DNA from: an uncultured Prevotella sp.
Lineage (GTDB): Bacteria; Bacteroidota; Bacteroidia; Bacteroidales; Bacteroidaceae
NCBI GenBank assembly: GCA_900557035.1
Contig: USRA01000024.1
Location: forward strand, 1 to 27,959
Length of the DNA stretch: 27,959 nucleotides
Direction: 5' to 3'
Both the position numbers and the translations under genes were made by a program. The notes beneath the pieces are model-generated. The model was not told the origin of the DNA. It saw nothing but the letters and a program-made list of their open reading frames with translations, and ran no database searches. Below, in pieces: positions 6,849 through 15,660 of this stretch (position 1 is the first letter of the stretch; every line of letters starts with the position of its first letter).

Positions 6849-9593
6849 TTAGAACTTGATGGTATAGCTGAACGAAGGAATGATTGGGACAAATCCCCTG
6901 TTCTTTGCCGTAAACTGCTTTGTTTCCTCATCGTAATCCACCTTGACATACATCGAGTTCAGGTGACAATATGCATTGTAGATGCTCAAGTTCCAGATGC
7001 GCTCATGTCCATGCTTGGTAACATGATGGAAATCAAAGCCCAAGTCCAGACGATGATAAGCCGGCAAGGTCAGGTTGTTGGGGATGGCATAGACAAATGA
7101 TGCCGATTTCCACCAACTGCCAGGATATCGATTGCCGCCTTCCGGCAAACCAGGCAGTGCCGCTATCTGCGTTGGCACAGTGGCATGATTGCCGGAATGA
7201 TAACTCCACACCGCATAGCAGCTCACCTTCCTGTTGAAATCATATCTCAAGGAAAGATTCAACTTATGGCGATTGTCATACTTGTCGTAATACCAGTCCT
7301 GATAGAACTCATCATACTTTCGCTTGTTCCAGGAGAGTGTATAGGAACCGCTCAAGGTCAGGTGATTGGTACGATAAGTGGCATCTGCCTCCAAACCATA
7401 GAACAATCCCTTGCCGTCCATCACCTGACTATCCCAATTCTCTGCTGGAGGTTCGATTCCCAGCCAACTGCTGTATTGCAGAAGATGCTCCGAGAACTTG
7501 TAATAGCCTTCGAGCGATAAAATCCAGTGACGATTCGGCTGTGCATAGATGCCTGCCGCTATCTGATAAGAACGCATCGGTTTCAAATCCTTGGTGGTTG
7601 GCACCCAATAATCAGTAGGCAAATCCAGATAACTGTTGGATATCTTATGCACATACTGAGTCATCTGCGTGAAAGAAGCCTTCAGCGATACCGCATGACT
7701 CCACTGATATTTCAGGGCGAAGCGAGGGTCTATATTGAAGAAGTTCTTGTTGCTGATATGAAACAATCCCAGATGGAAGCCAGCATCCAGGCTCCACTTA
7801 TCATTGAGATAGATTTCATCCTCCGCATACGCCGACCATTCATGAGACACATGCCTATTGGTACTATTCACACGGATGGTATCCATCTCAGCACCACTTC
7901 CATCTCCCATATAGTCAAGCTGCATCACTGTCTGTGGACGGAAGAGATGCATCGTGTAGTCATGACCGAAACGGATATGATGACGTGGATTCGGACGATA
8001 ATCGAATGCCGTGCGATATCCGGCATCATAGATAGTAGAAGTATAGCCATGCTCCAAATGACTCCACACCCATTCTTTCTTGGTTTGTGGATAGATTTCC
8101 CTGTCATCATCCAGGGAATAGAGTTTGGAACGATTGTGGGAATATACAGCCGTGAAGTTAGCAAAGAGCTTCGGTGAGAACAGATAATTCCAGTTCAAAG
8201 CTACATTGAAGTTTCCCCAGTTGAGCTGCGTCTTCGTTAATTCCTTATTATATGAACTACCTTCATGGTACCAATCCGTCTTACTTGCATCAAAATCATC
8301 CTTCACGTCCCAACTGTCTTTTCCGTGATAGAGACTCAAGTCTATCTTCGAACGGTCGTTGAAGCGATGAGTTACCTTGGCATTCAAGTCCATGAAGTAA
8401 TAACCTATCGAAAGTTTCTCGTCTGGCTCAGAGAAAGCCTTGGTCAAGGGACGGGACAGCAGATCCTGCCAGGAACGGCGCATACCTATATTATAAGAGG
8501 TCTTGCCTTTCTGGATAGGTCCCTCAAACTGTACACTGGCATCGAGCAGTCCGATACGATAGGCGCCATGAAACTGATTCATGTTTCCATCGGCAGTACG
8601 CACATCCACCACCGACGACAATCTTCCACCATATCGTGCAGGAAAGCCGCTCTTGTAGAAATCCACATTCTTCACCACATCGGCATTGAAACTGGAGAAA
8701 AGCCCCAGCGCATGATTCGTATCATAAAGCGGAGTACCATCTATCAGAAAAAGGTTCTCATCGCCATTGCCGCCATGCACATAGAGTCCGCTTGCCAACT
8801 CCTGTCCTTCTGCCACTCCACTCACACGCTGCAGGGTCTTCACCACATCCGGTGAAGACATCAGAGCAAACTCTGTCTTGATATCCTTGTTCGAAAAGGA
8901 GCGCTTGCCGGTTTGCGTAGTAAGAAGCGGAGAGTTCAAGTCGCCATCTACCACCACCTCAGGCAGTTTACCATCTACCCGGAGCGCCATATTATGATGC
9001 ATATCTTTCGAGAGATTCAGCTTCTCTACCTTATCGGCATAGCCCACATACGAAAAGCGAAGCTGATGCTCGCCTTCGGGCAGGGTAAGCGAAAAGAAAC
9101 CATATTCATTGGTGGTTGTACCGATGCCATCCGTCAGATCATAGATGGTGGCATTAATCAGCGATTCGCCACTCTCGTCACGGACGTATCCGCTGAGAGT
9201 GTGGCGACGCTGAACCTGCTGAACTTTGTGATCTATATTCGTGTAAGACGATGATATCTGTTGTACGGGTTTTCGCTTCAATATCACATAGTTCGCATTG
9301 ATAGTATATAGAATATGAGTTTTCTCGAAAAGTGCCTTCAGTGCCTTCTTCACCGAAAGATGCTGGATGTCGGGTCCATGATACTTGATGTTCAATTCCC
9401 CATCAAGCGATGAATCATAGACGAAGTTGATTTTCCTGGTGCGGTGCAGCCAATCCATCTGCTGACGGATGGTGGTAGAAGTCTCTGCCTCCACCATCAT
9501 CTTCGGCGTACCTGCCAACGTTGGAGCTGGCAAGGTTAGAATTGAGAGCGCAAAAATAATCTCTTTACCTTTCATAACTGTACTTTTATTCAT
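6849..9593 (-). CDS. TonB-dependent receptor with N-terminal STN signalling domain
   Basis: The 914-residue product is taken from the ATG at 9593; a more upstream TTG (9614) and an ATG at 9575 are alternatives. Order of parts: signal peptide (1-28), secretin/TonB short N-terminal (STN) domain (~40-107, KINFVYDSSLDGELNIKY), carboxypeptidase-like regulatory domain (~131-195, LSGYVRDESGESLINATI), TonB plug (~222-333, YVHGGNGDENLFLIDGTPLY and GGRLSSVVDVRT) and a large barrel ending in Phe (SFSYTIKF). It imports a ligand across the outer membrane with TonB energy. The STN domain is the part that signals through FecR to the ECF sigma factor, both encoded in this operon. The ligand cannot be deduced. 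Confidence 0.93.
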   Translation of the reverse strand: MNKSTVMKGKEIIFALSILTLPAPTLAGTPKMMVEAETSTTIRQQMDWLHRTRKINFVYDSSLDGELNIKYHGPDIQHLSVKKALKALFEKTHILYTINANYVILKRKPVQQISSSYTNIDHKVQQVQRRHTLSGYVRDESGESLINATIYDLTDGIGTTTNEYGFFSLTLPEGEHQLRFSYVGYADKVEKLNLSKDMHHNMALRVDGKLPEVVVDGDLNSPLLTTQTGKRSFSNKDIKTEFALMSSPDVVKTLQRVSGVAEGQELASGLYVHGGNGDENLFLIDGTPLYDTNHALGLFSSFNADVVKNVDFYKSGFPARYGGRLSSVVDVRTADGNMNQFHGAYRIGLLDASVQFEGPIQKGKTSYNIGMRRSWQDLLSRPLTKAFSEPDEKLSIGYYFMDLNAKVTHRFNDRSKIDLSLYHGKDSWDVKDDFDASKTDWYHEGSSYNKELTKTQLNWGNFNVALNWNYLFSPKLFANFTAVYSHNRSKLYSLDDDREIYPQTKKEWVWSHLEHGYTSTIYDAGYRTAFDYRPNPRHHIRFGHDYTMHLFRPQTVMQLDYMGDGSGAEMDTIRVNSTNRHVSHEWSAYAEDEIYLNDKWSLDAGFHLGLFHISNKNFFNIDPRFALKYQWSHAVSLKASFTQMTQYVHKISNSYLDLPTDYWVPTTKDLKPMRSYQIAAGIYAQPNRHWILSLEGYYKFSEHLLQYSSWLGIEPPAENWDSQVMDGKGLFYGLEADATYRTNHLTLSGSYTLSWNKRKYDEFYQDWYYDKYDNRHKLNLSLRYDFNRKVSCYAVWSYHSGNHATVPTQIAALPGLPEGGNRYPGSWWKSASFVYAIPNNLTLPAYHRLDLGFDFHHVTKHGHERIWNLSIYNAYCHLNSMYVKVDYDEETKQFTAKNRGFVPIIPSFSYTIKF

Positions 9594-9617
9594 TATTTTA
9601 TTGCTATAACGCAAGAA

Positions 9618-10139
9618 TTACAGAATACCCCCATGGATGAAAGGTAAAATATAGAAAAAATCTGCAAGAAAATCATCTTTCTTGCCTCGTAAGGTCTTTA
9701 AAGCCTTGGAAATCTGATGTTCTACGGTCTTTTCCGACAGGTTGAGTTCTTCGGCTATCTCCCGATAAGTCATACCATCACGCTTGCTCATCAGGAAGAT
9801 TTCCCTGCATCGTTCGGGTAATAGCTCGATAGCCGTCCACAGTTCTGCCTCCCGGAAAGAACTTTCCTGTGCCTGGTCATCAGAAATCACGCCACATAAA
9901 TCGGTAGGAGTAATCTCCGTATCTATCGGAGACTGGCGGCGCAACAGGTCGATGCAGGCATTGCGCACAGAGATATATAAGAAAGCCTTGATGTATTCCG
10001 GCATGATGCTTCTACTTATCAATTTCACAAAACAATCCTGCACCATGTCTTCAGTCTCATCGATATCATGCAGATAATGAGTGGCATAAAGACATAGCGG
10101 ACGATAATACTGCTGAAATATCAAGTCTATCTCTTGCAT
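9618..10139 (-). CDS. ECF RNA polymerase sigma-70 factor, FecI-like (Bacteroidetes expansion family)
   Basis: The 173-residue protein has sigma region 2 (IFQQYYRPLCLYATHYLHDIDETEDMVQ...AFLYISVRNACIDLLRR, ~8-70) and region 4 (LPERCREIFLMSKRDGMTYREIAEELNLSEKTVEHQISKALKTLR, ~107-152, with the helix-turn-helix), and ends with the hydrophobic tail typical of the Bacteroidota FecI-like expansion. It directs transcription of a TonB-receptor operon, normally its own. It is the first gene of the operon and lies downstream of tRNA-Gln. Only 48 nt separate its start from the tRNA terminator, so its promoter must be there. No TAnnTTTG box is seen in that stretch, which would fit a non-housekeeping promoter. 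Confidence 0.93.
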   Translation of the reverse strand: MQEIDLIFQQYYRPLCLYATHYLHDIDETEDMVQDCFVKLISRSIMPEYIKAFLYISVRNACIDLLRRQSPIDTEITPTDLCGVISDDQAQESSFREAELWTAIELLPERCREIFLMSKRDGMTYREIAEELNLSEKTVEHQISKALKTLRGKKDDFLADFFYILPFIHGGIL

Positions 10140-10187
10140 AAACCTTCTCTACCTAAACTAAACTTTTATATAAACTCTCATATAACA

Positions 10188-10227
10188 AAATAACCCTCCA
10201 AATCCGCAAAGACTTGAAGGGTTATTT
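10188..10227 (-). terminator. Intrinsic terminator after tRNA-Gln
   Basis: Outer arms AAATAACCCT (10188-10197) and AGGGTTATTT (10218-10227) pair perfectly, and the stem continues inward with mostly paired bases to about 17 bp. On the minus strand it ends in TTATTTTG, a U-rich tail. It begins 9 nt after the tRNA and isolates it from the sigma operon. Confidence 0.85.
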
Positions 10228-10236
10228 CATAATCTG

Positions 10237-10307
10237 TTGTCCCAGGCGGATTCGAACCACCACTGACAGAACCAAAAACTGTAGTGCTACCATTACACCA
10301 TAGGACA
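10237..10307 (-). tRNA. trnQ: tRNA-Gln (anticodon TTG)
   Basis: The minus strand folds into a complete 71-nt cloverleaf. The acceptor is TGTCCTA/TGGGACA with discriminator A, the D arm GTGT/GCAC, the anticodon stem ACAGT/TCTGT with loop TTTTGGT (anticodon TTG at 10273-10275), and the T arm GGTGG-TTCGAAT-CCGCC. The U1-A72 pair is also found in E. coli tRNA-Gln. CCA is not encoded. A perfect promoter lies at 10321-10352. Confidence 0.95.
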
Positions 10308-10320
10308 AGCAAATCGGCTA

Positions 10321-10352
10321 CAAAGGTAGTGGATTTTTTCTCCACTACCAAA
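10321..10352 (-). promoter_or_regulatory. Promoter for tRNA-Gln
   Basis: On the minus strand TTTG (10349-10352), a 20-nt spacer and TACCTTTG (10321-10328) match the Bacteroidota promoter exactly. Transcription would start near 10314, about 7 nt before the mature tRNA 5' end. The spacer contains the hairpin that follows tyrS. Confidence 0.8.
10325..10349 (-). terminator. Hairpin after tyrS, overlapping the tRNA-Gln promoter
   Basis: GGTAGTGGA (10325-10333) and TCCACTACC (10341-10349) pair over 9 bp with a 7-nt loop, 24 nt beyond the tyrS stop. The U tract is weak (TTTGTAG), so termination may be partial. Its arms reach into both boxes of the tRNA promoter. Confidence 0.6.
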
Positions 10353-10373
10353 TATTTTCAATACTTTTAACGA

Positions 10374-11675
10374 TTACTTAACGGTAATCAAGAAGTAGTT
10401 CTTCTTACCTTTCTGAACCAAAAGATACTTGCCGTCAATCAGGTCTTCTGCAGTGATTACCTGGTCGAATGCATTGAGCTTCTCCTTGTTGAGTGAAACG
10501 CCACCACCCTTAACGAGCTTGCGCATCTCGCTCTTGCTTGGGAAGATCTGCATACCTTCCTGGTTGAAGAGGTCAACAGCTGTACCACCGAGCAGGTTCT
10601 TGTCGAGGTCGTAGTGAGGAACATTAGCGAACACATCGTTCAATGTAGCCTCATCAAGCTGTGCCAAGTTCTCCTTGGTAGCCTTACCGAAGAGGATGTT
10701 GCTGGCTGCGATAGCCATATCCAAATCCTCCTGAGAGTGAACCATCACGGTAACCTCCTCAGCCAAACGCTTCTGGAGTACACGGCGACCTGGATCCTGC
10801 TTGTGCTCCTCTACGAGGGCATCGATAGTCTCCTTGTCAAGGTCGGTGAAGATCTTGATATACTTCTCTGCATCATCATCGCTTACGTTCAACCAGAACT
10901 GGTAGAAAGCATAAGGAGTTGTGCGGTTGCGATCCAACCAGATGTTACCGCTCTCTGTCTTACCGAACTTCTTGCCGTCTGCCTTGGTAATCAAAGGACA
11001 AGTGAGGCAGAAGCACTCTGCATCGTTACCCAATGTACGGTGAATCAACTCAGTACCGGTAGTCATGTTACCCCACTGGTCGTTACCACCCAACTGGAGG
11101 CGGACACCATACTTCTCATACTGATAGAGGAAGTCGTAGCCCTGGAGCAACTGATAGGTGAACTCTGTGAAAGACAAACCGTCACGAGCCTCACCGTTCA
11201 AGCGCTTCTGCACGCTATCCTTCGCCATCATATAGTTAACTGTGATGTGCTTACCTACCACGCGCGCAAAGTCGAGGAAGGTGAAGTCCTTCATCCAGTC
11301 GTAGTTGTTAACCAACTCAGCCTTGTTAGGCTCATTGCCATCGAAGTCGAGGAACTTAGATACCTGCTTCTTGATAGCTTCCTGGTTATGATAGAGAGTC
11401 TCTGAATCGAGAAGATTGCGCTCCTGGCTCTTGCCAGAAGGGTCGCCAATCATACCCGTGGCACCGCCGACGAGGAGATAAGGCTTATGGCCACAACGCT
11501 GCAAGTGGCGCAACATCATGATACCACAAAGGTGACCGATGTGCAGAGAGTCTGCAGTAGGGTCAGTTCCGAGATAGGCAGACACCATGTGGGTGTTAAG
11601 GTATTCCTCAGTACCTGGCATAATCTGAGCCAGCATACCACGCCATTTCAATTCTTCAACAAAATTTTTTGCCAT
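10374..11675 (-). CDS. tyrS: Tyrosyl-tRNA synthetase
   Basis: The 433-residue class I aminoacyl-tRNA synthetase charges tRNA-Tyr with tyrosine. The HIGH motif is HIGH (45-48), the KMSKS equivalent is KFGKT (236-240), and tyrosine-pocket motifs [13 protein letters not shown] and LGGNDQWGN (195-203) are intact. A C-terminal S4-like RNA-binding domain ([19 protein letters not shown]) completes the protein. Length fits the family. It lies 63 nt after yidD on the same strand and may be read from that operon or from its own start. No leader regulatory RNA is evident. Confidence 0.97.
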   Translation of the reverse strand: MAKNFVEELKWRGMLAQIMPGTEEYLNTHMVSAYLGTDPTADSLHIGHLCGIMMLRHLQRCGHKPYLLVGGATGMIGDPSGKSQERNLLDSETLYHNQEAIKKQVSKFLDFDGNEPNKAELVNNYDWMKDFTFLDFARVVGKHITVNYMMAKDSVQKRLNGEARDGLSFTEFTYQLLQGYDFLYQYEKYGVRLQLGGNDQWGNMTTGTELIHRTLGNDAECFCLTCPLITKADGKKFGKTESGNIWLDRNRTTPYAFYQFWLNVSDDDAEKYIKIFTDLDKETIDALVEEHKQDPGRRVLQKRLAEEVTVMVHSQEDLDMAIAASNILFGKATKENLAQLDEATLNDVFANVPHYDLDKNLLGGTAVDLFNQEGMQIFPSKSEMRKLVKGGGVSLNKEKLNAFDQVITAEDLIDGKYLLVQKGKKNYFLITVK

Positions 11676-11738
11676 CGAATGTGATTTCTTTATATATTAT
11701 ATAATATGTATAAGGGGCCCAGCGAAACAGCCGGAAAC

Positions 11739-11990
11739 TTACGGCACGGGATCATAGCCCGAACCACCCCAAGGGTTGCATCTCAAGATACGCCATATTG
11801 CCAAAGCCAGCCCCTTGAAGGGTCCATGCTTCCGTATGGCTTGCCTGGCATATTCCGAGCAGGTTGGCTGAAAGCGGCATGACGGTGGTGTATAGGGAGT
11901 GATGCACTTCTGATAGAACAGAATAGGAAGCACCAACAGCCAGGTCAGTGCTTTTATGATTCCATGCCATACGATATTCAGATACTTCAT
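11739..11990 (-). CDS. yidD: Membrane protein insertion efficiency factor YidD
   Basis: The 83-residue protein has an N-terminal amphipathic/hydrophobic segment and the conserved Cys-rich core ([24 protein letters not shown], 25-48; [15 protein letters not shown] at the C-terminus). YidD aids YidC-dependent insertion of inner-membrane proteins. Its ATG overlaps the rnpA stop by 4 nt (ATGA), which indicates translational coupling. The rnpA-yidD pairing is conserved across bacteria and supports the call strongly. Confidence 0.95.
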   Translation of the reverse strand: MKYLNIVWHGIIKALTWLLVLPILFYQKCITPYTPPSCRFQPTCSEYARQAIRKHGPFKGLALAIWRILRCNPWGGSGYDPVP

Positions 11991-12391
11991 AGTTTCTCTA
12001 TCAATCGTTGCAGGTTCTTGTTCATCCTGGCATTCAGCTCAGCCGAATCGTGCAGTTTGCCATCCTGCCAGATGACGGCAAGCAGCAGTTGCTTGTCGGG
12101 CATCTGTGCCATACGCTCCATCAGCCCATGCTTCTGGGTGCGGTAAGCCTCACGGATCTGTCGTTTCACACGATTGCGCTTCACGGCTCTCTTGAAGAAT
12201 CGTTTCGACACGCTTACCATCAGTTCTACAGAAGCACTCTGCTCATCAGTCTTGTCAACAACAAGATACACCATCTTCAAGGGCCAAGCCGTCATAGCAT
12301 GGGCTTTACCGCTAAAGAGCTGGTCTATGAGCGTCTGCTTGCATAGGTGCTCTCTCTTTCCGAAAGTGTTATCTGTTTCTGCCAACATCAT
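11987..12391 (-). CDS. rnpA: Ribonuclease P protein component
   Basis: The 134-residue basic protein has [18 protein letters not shown] near the start and the RNR motif [20 protein letters not shown] (65-84) that binds the RNase P RNA. It helps the ribozyme cleave 5' leaders from pre-tRNAs. Two adjacent ATGs (12391 and 12388) are possible starts. It follows the hemD-like gene by 8 nt and overlaps yidD by 4 nt. In many bacteria rnpA lies next to rpmH and dnaA; here the neighbours are metK, DUF4271 and a hemD-like gene. Confidence 0.95.
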   Translation of the reverse strand: MMLAETDNTFGKREHLCKQTLIDQLFSGKAHAMTAWPLKMVYLVVDKTDEQSASVELMVSVSKRFFKRAVKRNRVKRQIREAYRTQKHGLMERMAQMPDKQLLLAVIWQDGKLHDSAELNARMNKNLQRLIEKL

Positions 12392-12399
12392 ATAGTTTC

Positions 12400-13149
12400 T
12401 TATTTATTGTTTCGCTTCAGATAATCCTTCAGCGCTCCAGTCATAGATGGGAACTCCTTGGTAGGAGCTTCCAAGTCGATGCGAAGGCCCTCGTCTGTTA
12501 CAGTCTTCATGGTTGCCGGACCGAAAGCACCGAGAGCAATCTTACCCTGCTCAAACTTAGGGAAGTTCTTCTTCAGGGCTTTTACTCCTGTAGGACTGAA
12601 GAAAATCATCATATCATAGTCGAACGACTTGATTTCTTCCTCAGTGAAGTCATTGCTTACCGTGCGATACATCACGCACTCTGTATGATTCAGCTTCTTC
12701 TCGTCGAGAAGGTTCTTCACATCATCATTGTGTACGCTGCTCAGTGGAACGAGATATTTCTCTCCCTTATGACGACTCATCTGTGCCATCAATCCATCGA
12801 TTTTACCTGTATCACCGAAGAAGACCTTGCGCTTACGATACTGCACATACTTCTGGATATAGAGTGCGATAGTCTCAATAACACAGAAATACTTCATATC
12901 CTCAGGAATAGTAATACGCATCTCCTTGGCTAATTTGAAGTAATTGTCCACTGCATGGCGAGATGTAAAAACGACTGCAGTATAGTCTAACAGATTAATC
13001 TTCTGCTGACGGAATTCTTTCGCTGTAAGTCCCTCAACCTTAAAGAATGGGCGGAACACACATTCTACGCCGTACTCCTTCTCGATATCATAGTAAGGAG
13101 ATTTCTCACTTGCTGGTTTTGGCTGAGAAACTAAAATTTTTTTAATCAT
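12400..13149 (-). CDS. hemD: Uroporphyrinogen-III synthase-like protein (HemD family)
   Basis: The 249-residue protein resembles uroporphyrinogen-III synthase: two alpha/beta lobes, with YTAVVFTSRHAVDNYF (~56-71), CVMYRTVSNDFTEEEI (~158-173), DYDMMIFFSPTGVKALKKNF (~177-196) and ALGAFGPATMKTVTDEGLRIDLEAPTKEFPSMTGALKDYL at the end. The enzyme closes hydroxymethylbilane to uroporphyrinogen III for haem, sirohaem or B12. No other tetrapyrrole gene is near. It is instead in an operon with DUF4271 (6 nt upstream) and rnpA (8 nt downstream). Family membership is clear, but the catalytic role in this organism is uncertain. Confidence 0.82.
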   Translation of the reverse strand: MIKKILVSQPKPASEKSPYYDIEKEYGVECVFRPFFKVEGLTAKEFRQQKINLLDYTAVVFTSRHAVDNYFKLAKEMRITIPEDMKYFCVIETIALYIQKYVQYRKRKVFFGDTGKIDGLMAQMSRHKGEKYLVPLSSVHNDDVKNLLDEKKLNHTECVMYRTVSNDFTEEEIKSFDYDMMIFFSPTGVKALKKNFPKFEQGKIALGAFGPATMKTVTDEGLRIDLEAPTKEFPSMTGALKDYLKRNNK

Positions 13150-13155
13150 CTTGTC

Positions 13156-14187
13156 TTAAAAGTTTATTTTCAAATAATGACTAATTAATACGAGTCCACC
13201 CCAAAGGGCAGACAGAGGTACTACTTCAAGGGCACAAAAGTACAAAATTATCTGCAAAAACAAGCCATTTCTTTTAAAAAAGATAAGATAACTCTTATAA
13301 AATGACAATATTTTCACCAATACGAGTACTATTATGGTATATATCACTGCTACCTGGAGCGATAAGTTGAAGTAAGACAGGAGCATAACTACCGGGAACA
13401 GCAGTACTCCCTCGCATGATAACAGGAAAAGATACGCCTTGAGCCATTGTTCATTTTTTTTCTTATCGAAGAATACCAGGCCAGCTATGCTATAGAGCAA
13501 AGCCTTAATCAGGCAATAGCTCATCACATATCCGGCATAGATACAGATTACCCAATTCTGCTCGATGGTAAACGTATCGCTGATGGATGCCTTCGAGTAG
13601 AAGAAGTATCCGAGTGCCACCAGCAGGCAGGTCTGCAATACAAAGAAGAACTGGAAGCGAACCTCCGAACTCGTCTCAGTAATCACCGTAGTTCCCTCTC
13701 GCTGAACGCGGAAGAAAGCCTTTGCCTGGCGGAAAAAGAAATGCTTCGACTTGGAGAATGCAATACATGCCAGCACAAAGCACAAAAGCAGCAACGAGGT
13801 GATGAAGTTGTCGCCCGCCACCGTATAAGGCACCGGATCACCCGCCACACCCAATCTTCCACCCCTTAGCTCAGGATGGAAGAGCGAGTCTTTCGAGAAG
13901 AACGACTCACGATAGTATTGTGGCAAGCTCACATCTCTGAAACTCTTACCAGGCTTATGTCCAGGCAGATGCAGGGTATCGGGCATCCCGCTCCAATGAG
14001 TAATCTCACTGGGTTTGATGTGCGCCCTGATCATGGAATCCTGCTGGGCAGGGGTCGCATTCTTAGGCAGCCAACTCAGCACCTGCTTAGGTGTGAGTTG
14101 GCTGCTATGTTTTTGCTGGACAGATTGCTGCTGTACTTCAGCATCAATCTCCAGACCTGTATGTATCGAATCTGCTTGCTGCACCAT
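13156..14187 (-). CDS. DUF4271 domain membrane protein
   Basis: The 343-residue protein has a polar, Gln-rich N-terminal half (~1-125) including PKQVLSWLPKNATPAQQDSMIRAHIKPS, followed by about seven hydrophobic segments (from FITSLLLLCFVLACIAF to LSALWGGLVLISHYL). This matches the DUF4271 family, commonly encoded beside hemD in Bacteroidota. No catalytic motif is visible and no function is assigned. It sits between metK (50 nt) and the hemD-like gene (6 nt). The tight spacing suggests that it and the HemD-like protein are made together. Confidence 0.8.
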   Translation of the reverse strand: MVQQADSIHTGLEIDAEVQQQSVQQKHSSQLTPKQVLSWLPKNATPAQQDSMIRAHIKPSEITHWSGMPDTLHLPGHKPGKSFRDVSLPQYYRESFFSKDSLFHPELRGGRLGVAGDPVPYTVAGDNFITSLLLLCFVLACIAFSKSKHFFFRQAKAFFRVQREGTTVITETSSEVRFQFFFVLQTCLLVALGYFFYSKASISDTFTIEQNWVICIYAGYVMSYCLIKALLYSIAGLVFFDKKKNEQWLKAYLFLLSCEGVLLFPVVMLLSYFNLSLQVAVIYTIIVLVLVKILSFYKSYLIFFKRNGLFLQIILYFCALEVVPLSALWGGLVLISHYLKINF

Positions 14188-14237
14188 TCTTTTTTATCGA
14201 TTTCCCAAGAAACCGCTCTCTTATTGTTATTCGTTCC

Positions 14238-15512
14238 TTAAAGACCGAAAGCCTTCTTGATTTCATCTACCTTGTCGAGCTTCTCCCATGTGAAAAGCTC
14301 TACCTTCATGGTCTTTGCTTCGTGATAACGGCTGGTGAAGGTCTTCTCCACTACCTCGTTCTTACGACCCATGTGTCCGTATGCGGCAGTTTCAAAGAAC
14401 ATAGGCTGGCGCAACTTCAACTGGCGCTCGATAGCCTTTGGACGGAGATCAAACATCTCGGCAATCTTCTTGGCAATCTCACCATCAGTCATATTCACAT
14501 GACTTCTGCCATAGGTATTTACGTAGATGCTTACAGGCTCTGCCACACCGATAGCATAACTTACCTGAACCAACATCTCGTCTGCCACGCCGGCAGCTAC
14601 CATGTTCTTAGCGATGTAACGGGCTGCATAAGCTGCAGAACGGTCCACCTTACTAGAATCCTTACCAGAGAAGGCACCACCACCATGAGCACCCTTGCCA
14701 CCGTATGTATCTACGATGATCTTACGGCCGGTAAGACCTGTATCTCCATGAGGACCACCAATCACGAACTTACCTGTAGGATTTACGAAGTACTTGATGT
14801 CGTCGTTGAAGAGAGCCAACACCTTGTCGCTCAAGTGAGTCTTTACTCTTGGAATCAGAATATTGATTACATCCTCGCGAATCTTTGCCAACATTGCCTC
14901 ATCATCGTCCTCGCCATTTGACTTCTTGATGAAGTCATCGTGCTGTGTAGAAACCACGATGGTATCGATGCGCTGTGGGATATTATCGTCTGAGTACTCG
15001 ATGGTAACCTGGCTCTTAGAGTCTGGGCGGAGATAAGTCATCACCTTACCCTCCTTGCGGATGTCAGCAAGCACACGCATAATGAGCTGTGCCAGGTCGA
15101 GTGATACAGGCATGTAGTTCGCGGTTTCGTTTGTAGCGTAACCGAACATCATACCCTGGTCACCAGCACCCTGATTCTCATCCTCCTCACGGCTTACACC
15201 GCGGTTGATGTCATCACTCTGCTCGTGGATAGCAGTGAGCACACCACAAGAGTCGCCGTCAAACTGATACTCACTCTTGGTATAACCTATCTTCTTGATG
15301 GTCTTGCGTGCAATATTCTGCAAGTCAACATATACATTAGAGCGAACCTCGCCCATGATTACTACCTGACCAGTAGTACAGAAGCTCTCGATAGCGCAGT
15401 GAGCATGGTCATCGTATGCCAGGAACTGATCGAGCAAAGCATCTGAAATCTGGTCGGCCACCTTATCTGGATGTCCTTCAGAAACTGATTCTGATGAAAA
15501 CAAATATGCCAT
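14238..15512 (-). CDS. metK: S-adenosylmethionine synthetase
   Basis: The 424-residue protein makes S-adenosylmethionine from methionine and ATP. It has the ATP motif [18 protein letters not shown] (11-28, catalytic His14), [12 protein letters not shown], the glycine-rich [26 protein letters not shown] loop (P-loop-like) and the C-terminal [12 protein letters not shown]. It is about 40 residues longer than the E. coli enzyme, with a charged insertion around [12 protein letters not shown], as seen in Bacteroidota. The gene heads the metK-DUF4271-hemD-rnpA-yidD unit. The ~45-nt leader is too short for a SAM riboswitch. Confidence 0.97.
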   Translation of the reverse strand: MAYLFSSESVSEGHPDKVADQISDALLDQFLAYDDHAHCAIESFCTTGQVVIMGEVRSNVYVDLQNIARKTIKKIGYTKSEYQFDGDSCGVLTAIHEQSDDINRGVSREEDENQGAGDQGMMFGYATNETANYMPVSLDLAQLIMRVLADIRKEGKVMTYLRPDSKSQVTIEYSDDNIPQRIDTIVVSTQHDDFIKKSNGEDDDEAMLAKIREDVINILIPRVKTHLSDKVLALFNDDIKYFVNPTGKFVIGGPHGDTGLTGRKIIVDTYGGKGAHGGGAFSGKDSSKVDRSAAYAARYIAKNMVAAGVADEMLVQVSYAIGVAEPVSIYVNTYGRSHVNMTDGEIAKKIAEMFDLRPKAIERQLKLRQPMFFETAAYGHMGRKNEVVEKTFTSRYHEAKTMKVELFTWEKLDKVDEIKKAFGL

Positions 15513-15562
15513 ATTAATCCTTTATTTTCTGTTATTAATTGATGTTCTTTATTTTGCGGCTG

Positions 15563-15570
15563 CAAAGTTA
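15563..15570 (-). promoter_or_regulatory. -7 promoter element for metK operon
   Basis: The minus strand reads TAACTTTG (TAnnTTTG), about 50 nt upstream of the metK ATG. A good -33 box is not seen. The 148-nt gap after xerD supports an independent promoter here. Confidence 0.55.
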
Positions 15571-15660
15571 CGCATTTTTTTTCAGATTCTGCCATATTCA
15601 GCCGAAAAATAGAGCAAATACAACCGAATATACCTCCTTTTGTAGCTGAATCATAACCAT

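Noticed and set aside
10237..10307. tRNA-Gln as an integration site for a genomic island
   Set aside because: Flanking genes are a TonB-type operon and tyrS. No integrase next to it and no repeat of the tRNA 3' end was found nearby.
11676..11738. Palindrome ATATTATATAATAT (11694-11707) before tyrS as an operator
   Set aside because: Pure A/T dyads of this length are common in AT-rich gaps, and no promoter box is linked to it.
15513..15562. SAM riboswitch before metK
   Set aside because: The leader from the predicted start to the ATG is about 45 nt, AT-rich and without a hairpin or aptamer-like core.
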